Below are positions 29,899-38,005 of a DNA stretch of 64,000 bases, in pieces. Below the pieces are notes generated by a model, which worked only from the letters and a program-made list of their open reading frames with translations, ran no database searches and had not been told where the DNA came from. The first letter of the stretch is position 1, and every line of letters begins with the position of its first letter. Origin of the DNA: Acidobacteriota bacterium (GTDB lineage: Bacteria > Acidobacteriota > Blastocatellia > RBC074). The DNA lies in contig JAFDVI010000005.1 in assembly GCA_018269055.1 (NCBI GenBank), positions 229,637-293,636 on the forward strand. Reading direction: 5' to 3'. A program made the translations under genes and the position numbers.

Positions 29899-31800
29899 AT
29901 GAATTCTTTTTACCGGAATGTCCGGTTGAGCATGTTCCTTCTGGCGATTTGTGTTGTTTGTCCGAATGCCTGGGCACAGAAAAATAAGCCCAAGGCGCCG
30001 CCCAATGCCGCGCCGACGGTTGCGCCCGCACCCAAACCGCCGAGTTTGAGTTACGTGCTGTCCTTTCCGCAGCCGCACACACATCTGTACGAAGTTGCGC
30101 TGACCATCAGCAACGTCACCACGCTGCAGTTGGATGTGTTGCTGCCTGTGTGGACGCCCGGTTCCTATCTGGTCCGGGAATACGCCCGCCACGTTCAGGA
30201 TTTCAATTCGACGGATGACGCAGGGACGCTTCGCTGGAAAAAGACGGACAAGGCAACCTGGCGAATCGAAGCCGCAGGCTCCGCCGACAAACCGAAAACC
30301 ATTCACGTCAATTACCGCGTGTACGCCAACGAACTGGCGACGCAAACCAGTCATTTGGATGCAACGCACGCCTATTTCAACGGCGCAAGTTTGTTTCTGT
30401 ATGTGCTGGCCGTTAAAGATCAGCCGCACCGGCTGAAAATCGTCGCGCCCGAAGGTTGGCAAGTGGCTTCGCCGTTGGCTCTGACGCCGGATTCCGACGG
30501 CTATTTCACGGCGGCCAATTACGACCGCCTGATTGATTCGCCGACCGAAGTTGGCAAACACAAACTGCTGGAATTCGACGTGCGCGGCAAACGGCATCGT
30601 GTTGCCATTTGGGGGCAGTACGAATTTGACGATGAACGGCTGAAAACCGATCTGGCCAAAATTGTCGAAACCGGCGCGCAGATATTCGGTGGCTTGCCGT
30701 ATGACCATTACCTGTTCATCGTTCACGTTCAACCGGGCATCGGCGGCGGCACGGAGCATCTGAACGCAAACGTCAGCATGACCGCGCCGCAATCGTTTTC
30801 GTCGGATCGCGGGTACAAAGGCTTTCTCGGCCTGGAATCGCACGAGTATTTTCACCACTGGAACGTCAAACGAATTCGCCCCGTCGAGTTGGGGCCGTTC
30901 GATTATCAGCACGAAAATTACACGCGCGGATTGTGGGTTTCGGAAGGCATCACCAGCTATTACGGCGATTTGATTTTATGCCGTGCAGGGTTGATCAGCC
31001 CGGCGGAGTATTTTGCCGGATTGGCGGGAACCATCAGCGGTTACGAACGAAGTCCCGGGCGATTCAAACAGAGCGCGGAATCGGCCAGTTTCGACGCCTG
31101 GATCAAGCAATACCGCCCCGATGAAAATTCCATCAACACGGCGATGAGCTATTACACCAAAGGCGAAATTCTAGGCTTGCTGTTCGACCTGGAAATTCGT
31201 TCGCTGACCAATGGCGCAAAATCGCTGGACGACGTCATGCGGTTGTTATTGGAAGAACATGGATTGCCGAAACCCGGTTTCACCGAAGCCGAACTGAAAG
31301 CCACCATTGAAAAGGTCGCCGGAGCGAGCTTGACTGATTTCTGGAATCGGTTTGTCGGCGGCAATGACGAAATTGATTTCAACGCGTATTTCAACAAAGT
31401 CGGATTGAAGCTGGAAAAAAGCTATCAACCGGGAACGCCCTATGCCGGAAGCAAAACCGATAAACCCGGCATGCTCGGCATCACCTTTCGGCCTCAAGGA
31501 GACCGTGTCATTGTCTCCAACTTGTTTTCCGGCTCGCCTGCTTACGATGGCGGTTTGAACACGGGCGACGAACTGGCGGCAATTGATGGCAAACGCTTGA
31601 GTGCGGGAAATGCAGGCGAATTGCTGAACGACCTTCGCGCCGGGCAGCGCGTTGTCTTAACCGTGTTTCGGCGAGAACGAATGATGACGTTTGAGTTGAT
31701 GGCGACAGTCAAAGCCTTTGACCGATATACAATTTCCGAAAGTAAAGATGCCAGCGATTCGCTCAAAGCTTTGCGAAAGGCATGGCTCGGCGAAAAGTGA
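29899..31800 (+). CDS. Secreted M61 glycyl aminopeptidase with PDZ domain
   Basis: A 633-residue metallo-aminopeptidase that trims N-terminal Gly or Ala from peptides, probably in the periplasm. The start at MNSFYRNVRLSM is chosen because it begins a signal peptide ending at AWA and has AGGAGA 8 nt upstream. An M61 N-terminal beta-domain (about 50-240) is followed by the zinc site: His315, Glu316 and His319 in ESHEYFHHWN, and Glu349 in LWVSEGITSYY. A PDZ domain (about 515-590, with SGSPAYDGGLNTGDELAAIDG) ends the protein. It is the first of several peptidases in this region. Confidence 0.93.
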   Translation: MNSFYRNVRLSMFLLAICVVCPNAWAQKNKPKAPPNAAPTVAPAPKPPSLSYVLSFPQPHTHLYEVALTISNVTTLQLDVLLPVWTPGSYLVREYARHVQDFNSTDDAGTLRWKKTDKATWRIEAAGSADKPKTIHVNYRVYANELATQTSHLDATHAYFNGASLFLYVLAVKDQPHRLKIVAPEGWQVASPLALTPDSDGYFTAANYDRLIDSPTEVGKHKLLEFDVRGKRHRVAIWGQYEFDDERLKTDLAKIVETGAQIFGGLPYDHYLFIVHVQPGIGGGTEHLNANVSMTAPQSFSSDRGYKGFLGLESHEYFHHWNVKRIRPVELGPFDYQHENYTRGLWVSEGITSYYGDLILCRAGLISPAEYFAGLAGTISGYERSPGRFKQSAESASFDAWIKQYRPDENSINTAMSYYTKGEILGLLFDLEIRSLTNGAKSLDDVMRLLLEEHGLPKPGFTEAELKATIEKVAGASLTDFWNRFVGGNDEIDFNAYFNKVGLKLEKSYQPGTPYAGSKTDKPGMLGITFRPQGDRVIVSNLFSGSPAYDGGLNTGDELAAIDGKRLSAGNAGELLNDLRAGQRVVLTVFRRERMMTFELMATVKAFDRYTISESKDASDSLKALRKAWLGEK

Positions 31801-31805
31801 GCCAA

Positions 31806-31905
31806 TTTGGAGTGCGGCGGTTCCGTCGCCGCTTTGATAGTCCTTGACGTAAAAACGACTTTCAACGCGACTACCAAAGCTACGCCGAGAGCGTAGCACT
31901 CCAAA
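31806..31905. repeat. Cloverleaf-type inverted repeat between convergent genes
   Basis: The two 37-nt arms (31806-31842 and 31869-31905) pair at their ends (TTTGGAGTGC and CTTTG-TAGTC with complements), while each middle folds on itself: GCGGCG with CGCCGC on the left, GCTACGC with GCGTAGC on the right. The middles differ in sequence yet keep internal pairing. The element lies between the M61 and CocE-like genes. Confidence 0.8.
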
Positions 31906-31909
31906 GGTG

Positions 31910-33688
31910 CTAGCGCGGAATGACCGGCAACACGATGGCCGACGGATGTTCAGCATCGTGGTAAATCGTCTGCTTGGCCTTCACCATCTTTGTCCCGTGC
32001 ATCGTTGCTTCGCCCGTGTTCAGGTTGCGATTGAAGCGCGGGAAGTTGCTGCTGGAAATGTACACGCGAACTTTGTGACCGGCTTTGAAGACATTGCTGG
32101 TCGCCCATAAATCAATCGTATATTTGTAAATCTTGCCTGGTTCTATTGGCTCGGCGCGTTCGGTCGAGTTGCGATACCGCGCGCGAACGATGCCGTCTGT
32201 CAAAAAGCGCGCATATCCGTTTTGGTCAACGTCCGCGATCAAGGCCGTGAAATCGGTGTCCACTGCGGAGCTTGCAGCATACAGTTCAACCGTGATGTAA
32301 CCCGTCACTTCCAAATCGTGATCGAGCGGCGTACTCGAAAAGACCAGCACGTCTTCCCGCGATTCATTGGGCTGCTGGCTGAACGGTCCAGGCATTGTTC
32401 CTCCGCAACAGAGTCTGCCGCCGATGGTTGGAACAGGATTGGCGGGATCGTATTCAAACGTATCTGGCTTTTCAGCGCCCGGGGCTTCCAACGAAAGCGC
32501 CCCGTCGCCATTGAGGGAATTCGCGCCTTTCGTCGAATGAAAATACCCTTTCACATATTGCGTTCGCGCCAGTGGAAATTCTTTTTCATCGCGCCAGACG
32601 TTTTCGCCCATCACGAACAGTCTGACGGGCGAATCCGAGGCAAATTCGTTTTTGATGCCTTTCAGCGCGTAATCCATCCATTTCACAATCGTGCCGTTCA
32701 TATCCAGCACGGCTTGTTTGCCGAACGTCACGTCGCCGATTTTGCCCTCCGCCGAAGTCGCCGCGTGCGCCCACGGCCCAATCAGCAATCGTTGATTGGA
32801 GCGCGCTTCCGGCGTAACAGCGCTTTTCTGCATGCCGACGTAATTGCCGATGGAACCTTTCAAAAAGATATCGTGCCATCCGCCGCTATGCAGCGCCTTG
32901 ATGTCCAATTCAGAATAATGATCGGAAATTTTCCACTTTTTCCAATATTCGTCGCTGCGTTCGTGTGCGATCCAATCGCGAAAATAAGGCGCGACGTCGG
33001 AGGCAGAAGGCTGGCCGATCAACTTGTAATCATCCACGGGCAACTGCTTCATCCATTCGGTCATGTTCGACATTGCGGCGGCTTTGCGGCGCAATGTGTC
33101 CTGCGCCAAACCGGTCGTCCACGTGCTGGAAAACGCCTGCATCCATGCGCCGCTTTGATAGGTCCAGCCGTCGTAATACTCCGAAGCTGTCACGTACGGG
33201 AAAATCGCTTTCAGGTGCGGAGGCTTTGCAATCGCCGCCAGCATTTGCGTTGCGCCGACGTACGAACCGCCGAAGGTGCCCACCATCCCGTTGGAATTTT
33301 CCAGCGTCGCAGCCCATTCGATGGTGTCGTACCCGTCTTCGCTTTCGTATTTGAAGGGGTAAAACTCGCCGCCGGAATCAAAGCGTCCGCGCGTATCTTG
33401 CAGCACGACGACGTAACCATGCGACGCCAGAAAGGTTCCGGTCATCGGATCGCGCCTGTTGTACGGCGTACGCGTCAACAGCACAGGGAATTTGCCATCG
33501 GCTTTTGGGCTGTACACGTCCGCAATCAGCGTTACCCCATCACGCATTTTCACCGGCACATTGGTGCGAATTGAAACCTCGTACCGTTGGGGCACCTTGG
33601 CCGGAGTTTGCGAAAAGGAAAGCGGAGCGAGCGCGGCCAGAAAAACGACAATCGCCGTCAGCCGCAGCAAATGAACGGGGTTGAGCAT
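31910..33688 (-). CDS. Secreted CocE/NonD family hydrolase (X-Pro dipeptidyl-peptidase-like)
   Basis: A 592-residue serine hydrolase of the CocE/PepX group. The start at MLNPVHLLRL is chosen because it begins a signal peptide and has AAGGAG 9 nt upstream; earlier in-frame starts add an Arg-rich leader. The alpha/beta-hydrolase part has the nucleophile Ser142 in GTFGGSYVG, a likely acid Asp in SELDIKALHSGGWHDIF and the His in LIGPWAHA. The C-terminal ~200 residues form a jelly-roll PepX_C-like domain. Substrate may be a peptide, ester or beta-lactam-like amide. It is divergent from the DUF1611 gene and sits among other peptidases. Confidence 0.88.
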   Translation of the reverse strand: MLNPVHLLRLTAIVVFLAALAPLSFSQTPAKVPQRYEVSIRTNVPVKMRDGVTLIADVYSPKADGKFPVLLTRTPYNRRDPMTGTFLASHGYVVVLQDTRGRFDSGGEFYPFKYESEDGYDTIEWAATLENSNGMVGTFGGSYVGATQMLAAIAKPPHLKAIFPYVTASEYYDGWTYQSGAWMQAFSSTWTTGLAQDTLRRKAAAMSNMTEWMKQLPVDDYKLIGQPSASDVAPYFRDWIAHERSDEYWKKWKISDHYSELDIKALHSGGWHDIFLKGSIGNYVGMQKSAVTPEARSNQRLLIGPWAHAATSAEGKIGDVTFGKQAVLDMNGTIVKWMDYALKGIKNEFASDSPVRLFVMGENVWRDEKEFPLARTQYVKGYFHSTKGANSLNGDGALSLEAPGAEKPDTFEYDPANPVPTIGGRLCCGGTMPGPFSQQPNESREDVLVFSSTPLDHDLEVTGYITVELYAASSAVDTDFTALIADVDQNGYARFLTDGIVRARYRNSTERAEPIEPGKIYKYTIDLWATSNVFKAGHKVRVYISSSNFPRFNRNLNTGEATMHGTKMVKAKQTIYHDAEHPSAIVLPVIPR

Positions 33689-33837
33689 TTTGATGAACTC
33701 CTTGGATGAAATTGGGAAAGCGAGCCGAACATACAACCGCCGCCGATTCCTCGCAAGCGTCCAGCTTGCGCTTGCCAGCGCTTGGCCAAACATAGAAGAT
33801 GCCGCATCAATCCAATCCCACCTCTAAAGGGAAAATT

Positions 33838-34899
33838 ATGGACGGTTCAGCAATTGTTTATTGCGAAGGCTTTTTCGCGACGCCGGTAGGCAAAACGGCA
33901 AATGGTTTGGTGCGTTTTACAGCACGGTACAACGTGGTCGGCGTGGTTGATTCCGCCAAAGCCGGACGCGATGCAGGCGAAGTCCTGGACGGCAAACCCA
34001 AGGGCATTCCCATTTTTGCCAGTTTTCAGGAGGCCTTTGAGAATGCGGCAGAGCGTCCGCAATTCTTTGTCATCGGCTTGGCTCCGGATGGCGGTAAGTT
34101 GCCGGAATCCGCCAGGCTGGCGGTAAAGCAGGCAATTGCGGCAGGTTTAAATGTTGACAGCGGCTTGCACGAGTTTTTGTCCGAAGATGCGGAATTCGCC
34201 GCGCTGACTGCGCAGCATCACGTTCAGATTCGCGACGTTCGCCGAACGCCGCCGCGTTCGCAACTTCACTTTTTCACAGGCAAGATCGAAGAAGTGAAGG
34301 CGTTAAAACTGGCCGTGCTCGGCACGGATTCTGCGATTGGCAAACGCACGACAGCCGTCAAATTGAATCAGGCGCTGAATGCCGCAGGCATCAAAAGCGA
34401 GTTGATCGGCACGGGGCAGACTTCGTGGTTGCAAGGTGTGAAGTACGGCTTGCTGTTGGATTCGCTGGTCAATGATTTTGTCACGGGCGAAATCGAACAC
34501 GCCGTGTACGAAGCCTGGCGCAACGAACGTCCGCAAGTCATTTTACTGGAAGGTCAGGGTAGCATTGCGCATCCTGCTTATCCCGGAGGCTTTGAATTGA
34601 TCGCCGCCGGTCGCGTGGATGGCCTGATTTTACAGCACGCTCCGGCGCGCAAAGTGTATGACGGCTTCGACAATTATCCGATCAGTTCGCTGGAACGCGA
34701 AATTCAGATTCTGGAATTATTGGCACAAAAACCGGTGATCGCGCTGACCATCAACCATGAATCAATGACCGAGGCCGAAGTCCGTTCGACCATTGCCGAT
34801 TACGAAAGCCGTTATGTAATCCCGACGACAGACGTACTCCTGGATGGCTGTGATAAGCTGGTCAGCCGCATCCGAAACCTGCTGGAAAACAAAAATTGA
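33838..34899 (+). CDS. DUF1611 family P-loop protein (DgcN-like)
   Basis: A 353-residue protein with an N-terminal Rossmann-type domain ([15 protein letters not shown]) and a C-terminal P-loop domain ([15 protein letters not shown], about 165-179). The GTGQTSWL and [15 protein letters not shown] motifs are typical of DUF1611. Relatives called DgcN work with DgcA in D-amino acid breakdown, and others sit by dipeptide epimerases. Here the next gene, 13 bp downstream, is an S46 dipeptidyl-peptidase, so a role in using peptides with D-residues is inferred. The start at MDGSAIVY has AAAGGG upstream. Confidence 0.85.
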   Translation: MDGSAIVYCEGFFATPVGKTANGLVRFTARYNVVGVVDSAKAGRDAGEVLDGKPKGIPIFASFQEAFENAAERPQFFVIGLAPDGGKLPESARLAVKQAIAAGLNVDSGLHEFLSEDAEFAALTAQHHVQIRDVRRTPPRSQLHFFTGKIEEVKALKLAVLGTDSAIGKRTTAVKLNQALNAAGIKSELIGTGQTSWLQGVKYGLLLDSLVNDFVTGEIEHAVYEAWRNERPQVILLEGQGSIAHPAYPGGFELIAAGRVDGLILQHAPARKVYDGFDNYPISSLEREIQILELLAQKPVIALTINHESMTEAEVRSTIADYESRYVIPTTDVLLDGCDKLVSRIRNLLENKN

Positions 34900-34912
34900 T
34901 TTGGAGACGCCT

Positions 34913-36997
34913 ATGCGAAAACTGTCAATGATCGCAATCATCTTTTTAAGTCTGGTCTTCGTTCCGGTTCGGTACGCAGATGAAGGGATGTGGACGTTTG
35001 ATAATCCGCCGCTCAAACAATGGAAAGAGCGGTATGGCTTTGAGCCTTCGCAAGCCTGGTTGGATCACATTCGATTTTCGACCGTTCGGTTGGCGGAAGG
35101 TTCTGGCGGTGGCGCAACCGGATCGTTTGTTTCTGCGGATGGATTGATCTTCACCAACCAGCACGTCGGAGCAGGGCAGGTCGCCAAGCTGTCCAGCGCC
35201 GGACGCAATCTGACCAAAGACGGGTTTTACGCTGCGACGCGCGCCGATGAATTGAAATGTCCGGATATGGAAGTCAACGTGTTGATGTCGTATGACAACG
35301 TCACTGCGCGCGTACAGGGCGCAGCGAAATCCGCCTCGGAAAAAGATGCCGCCGCCGAGCGCAAAGCCGAAATGGCCGCGATTGAAAAGGAAGAAACCGC
35401 GAAAACCGGGCTGAAGTGCGAAGTCATCACGCTGTACAACGGCGGCGAGTATTGGCTGTACCGCTTCAAACGCTATACAGACGTGCGGCTGGTGTTCGCG
35501 CCGGAAGAGCAGATTGCCTATTTCGGCGGCGATTACGACAACTTCACCTATCCGCGCTACGACCTGGACATCACGTTTTTGCGCGCCTACGAAAATGGCC
35601 AGCCAGCCAAAATCGAACATTACCTGAAGTGGGCGGACAAAGAAGTCGCCGAAAACGAATTGGTGATCGTGCCGGGCTTTCCCGGTTCGACAGCGCGACT
35701 GCTGACGGCGGCGCAACTGCGTTACCAACGTGATGTGGGCAATCCCTTGCAAATGCAAGTCTGGACTTCGCGCAGCGCGGCACTGAAAGCTTATTCCAAG
35801 CTCGGCGACGAACAACGCCGACAGGCTTCGTCAGCGATTCGCAGCCTGGAAAATTCCATCAAGCGATTGGTCGGCCAGCAGGCGGGACTCGAAAATCCGC
35901 GCATTTTCAAAAAGAAAGAAGACGAAGAAGCTGCGTTGCGCAAAGCTGTTGCCGCCAACGCCGAATGGCAGCGAGCGTATGGCGAAGGTTGGACGCAGAT
36001 TGAAATGGCTTACGCCGCGCTGCCCGCGATGGCGAAGCGAATCGCATTTGCGAACCTGACTGCTTCGCGGTTGGGAACGCTGGCGTCGAACTTCATTCGG
36101 TACGCCGAAGAAGTCCGCAAGCCGAACAATCAACGCTACGAGGAATTCCGTGACAATCGGCTGGAAGCTCTAAAACTCAACTTGCTTTCGCCCGCGCCGA
36201 TTTATCCTGCGATGGAAGAAGCGAGTTTGACTGCGTGGCTGGAAGAAGGGAAAAAAGCCTTAGGCAAAGATGATCCGTTCATTCGCGCGGCGCTGGGCGC
36301 TTCAACGCCAGCGGAAGCCGCGAAAAAGCTGATCACGGGGACAAACTTGAACGACCTGAGGTTTCGCAAAGCTCTGTTTGAAGGCGGAGCCGACGCGATC
36401 AATAAATCCAGCGATCCGCTGATCGAACTGGCTCGCAAAATCGAGCCGATCATTCGCGAATTGCGCGCCTGGAACGAAGAAAAGATTTTGAGTGTGGAAA
36501 CCGCCGCCGGAGAAAAAATCGCCAAAGCGCGGTTTGCCGTTTACGGCAAGACGATTTCGCCGGACGCGAATTTCAATCTGCGGATCACCTACGGCACGGT
36601 CGCTGGCTACGAAGAAGATACAACGCTCGTTCCGTTCAAAACGACGTTTTACGGGTTGTTCGACCGCGCCGCCGGTTTTGGCGAAAAACCGCCATACGAT
36701 TTGCCGCCCCGCTGGCGCGATGCGCAATCCAAGCTGACCCTTTCGACGCCGCTCAATTTTGTTTACACCGCCGACACCATTGGCGGCTGTTCCGGCAGCC
36801 CCGTTATCACGCGCAATGGAGAAATTGTCGGCATCAATTTCGACAGCAACGTGCAGAAGCTGCCGAACCGGTATTTGTACATTGACGAAAACGAAGGTTC
36901 GCGCGCAGTTGGCGTTCACACGTTTGCAATTGTCGAAGCATTGCAGAAGCTTTACGGCGCAGGTGTGTTGATCAACGAAATAAAGGAGCGAAAGTAG
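34913..36997 (+). CDS. S46 family dipeptidyl-peptidase (DPP7/DPP11-like)
   Basis: A 694-residue periplasmic serine peptidase that removes dipeptides from N-termini. A short signal peptide ([19 protein letters not shown]) starts the protein and GGAG precedes the ATG. The triad is visible: His84 in FTNQHVG, Asp219 in [12 protein letters not shown] and Ser627 in GGCSGSPV. The family motif [10 protein letters not shown] is intact, and [11 protein letters not shown] follows the Ser. Length is normal. The TAG stop codon lies within the first bases of the repeat at 36994-37074. It is probably co-transcribed with the DUF1611 gene. Confidence 0.93.
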   Translation: MRKLSMIAIIFLSLVFVPVRYADEGMWTFDNPPLKQWKERYGFEPSQAWLDHIRFSTVRLAEGSGGGATGSFVSADGLIFTNQHVGAGQVAKLSSAGRNLTKDGFYAATRADELKCPDMEVNVLMSYDNVTARVQGAAKSASEKDAAAERKAEMAAIEKEETAKTGLKCEVITLYNGGEYWLYRFKRYTDVRLVFAPEEQIAYFGGDYDNFTYPRYDLDITFLRAYENGQPAKIEHYLKWADKEVAENELVIVPGFPGSTARLLTAAQLRYQRDVGNPLQMQVWTSRSAALKAYSKLGDEQRRQASSAIRSLENSIKRLVGQQAGLENPRIFKKKEDEEAALRKAVAANAEWQRAYGEGWTQIEMAYAALPAMAKRIAFANLTASRLGTLASNFIRYAEEVRKPNNQRYEEFRDNRLEALKLNLLSPAPIYPAMEEASLTAWLEEGKKALGKDDPFIRAALGASTPAEAAKKLITGTNLNDLRFRKALFEGGADAINKSSDPLIELARKIEPIIRELRAWNEEKILSVETAAGEKIAKARFAVYGKTISPDANFNLRITYGTVAGYEEDTTLVPFKTTFYGLFDRAAGFGEKPPYDLPPRWRDAQSKLTLSTPLNFVYTADTIGGCSGSPVITRNGEIVGINFDSNVQKLPNRYLYIDENEGSRAVGVHTFAIVEALQKLYGAGVLINEIKERK

Positions 36998-37074
36998 CGC
37001 AACCAGCCAGGTTTGCGCGGCTTTCCTGATTTATCTGTTATCAGATACCACGCAACCATGGCTGGTTGCGCTAC
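36994..37074. repeat. BIME-like palindrome, copy 2 of the CGCAACCAGCC family
   Basis: Arms 36994-37022 and 37047-37074 pair imperfectly and share the core GCGCAACCAGCC with the copy at 21288-21368. The right arm contains CAACCATGGCTGGTTG, itself nearly palindromic. The repeat supplies the S46 stop codon. Confidence 0.85.
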
Positions 37075-37096
37075 TTTTTCAAGGAGATGAGAGGGA

Positions 37097-37930
37097 ATGA
37101 CGAGCGGTACACAAACAGCAAAACACGACGCCAAGGAACTGGCGTTTCTTTATGATTTATACGTCGCTCCCGGTTGGCGGGAAGTGTTCGACCGACTTGT
37201 GGACGAAGAAATCGAATTCCCGAAGGAAGGCAAGTTTCTCGATGCGCTGTGCGGAACCGGCGGGTACGCTGTGGATTTGTCGCTGCGCGCCGGATCGAAG
37301 GTTGCGGTGATTGGCGTTGATCCCAGCGAAGAGCGGTTGGCGCTGGCGCGCGGCAAAGCCGACGTCAAGAAACCGAATCGCGCCACGTTTCAGCAAGGCT
37401 CCTTGAAGAAGCTGGAGTTTCCAACCGGCGAATTCGACCTGGTCATCGGCGACCTTTCGATGCTGCCGGTGGCAGAAATCGAAGATGCACTGGATGAACT
37501 GATTCGCGTCGCCAAAAAAGGCGCAACCATAGTTGCCAAGCTGACGACGCAGGGAAGTTTCGGCGAATTCTTTTCAGTGTTTTGGGAAGCGTTGTTCGAT
37601 CTGGACCTAGTGGCGCATTCGGCAGAAATCGAACGGTTAATTTCCGAACACCTGACGGCCAGCGATGCGGAAGCGATGGCGCTGGATGCGGGCTTGCGAA
37701 AAGTTCGCAGCGTGACGCACAACGAACGGTTTCAGTTCAACGACGCCAGCGAATTTTTCGCTTCGCCGTTATTTGAAACTTCGTTCCTGGATGATTGGTT
37801 CGCATTTCTGCCGGACCGGGAATCTCGCCAGCGGGTGGAACAGCAACTTGTCAAAATCATTGATCGCGAACGCCACGACGTGAGCTTTGAAATTTCGGTC
37901 AAAGCCACGCTGATCATCGGACAAAAATAA
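37097..37930 (+). CDS. Class I SAM-dependent methyltransferase
   Basis: A 277-residue soluble methyltransferase. SAM-binding motif I reads FLDALCGTGGYAVDLSLR, an acidic residue ends strand 2 (VIGVDPSEER), and EFDLVIGDLSML is motif IV. The substrate is unknown: the fold is shared by many small-molecule methylases. The C-terminal ~80 residues show no further known domain. GAGAGGG lies just before the ATG. A strong hairpin follows. Confidence 0.82.
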   Translation: MTSGTQTAKHDAKELAFLYDLYVAPGWREVFDRLVDEEIEFPKEGKFLDALCGTGGYAVDLSLRAGSKVAVIGVDPSEERLALARGKADVKKPNRATFQQGSLKKLEFPTGEFDLVIGDLSMLPVAEIEDALDELIRVAKKGATIVAKLTTQGSFGEFFSVFWEALFDLDLVAHSAEIERLISEHLTASDAEAMALDAGLRKVRSVTHNERFQFNDASEFFASPLFETSFLDDWFAFLPDRESRQRVEQQLVKIIDRERHDVSFEISVKATLIIGQK

Positions 37931-37951
37931 AGAACGCTGAATGCACAAAAA

Positions 37952-37987
37952 GAGCCAGTCGAGAAGCAATTGCCTTCCGACTGGCTC
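37952..37987. terminator. Bidirectional terminator hairpin
   Basis: GAGCCAGTCG (37952-37961) pairs with CGACTGGCTC (37978-37987). After a one-base bulge, GAAG pairs with CTTC around a 7-nt loop. A-rich sequence precedes and TTATTTT follows, so it can end transcription from both the methyltransferase and the convergent metalloprotease. Confidence 0.8.
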
Positions 37988-38005
37988 AACTTATTTTCAG
38001 ACAGT

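Noticed and set aside
32222-33574. 450-codon open frame opposite the CocE-like hydrolase
   Set aside because: Composition is Arg/His-rich and no domain is visible; the minus-strand hydrolase has clear catalytic motifs.
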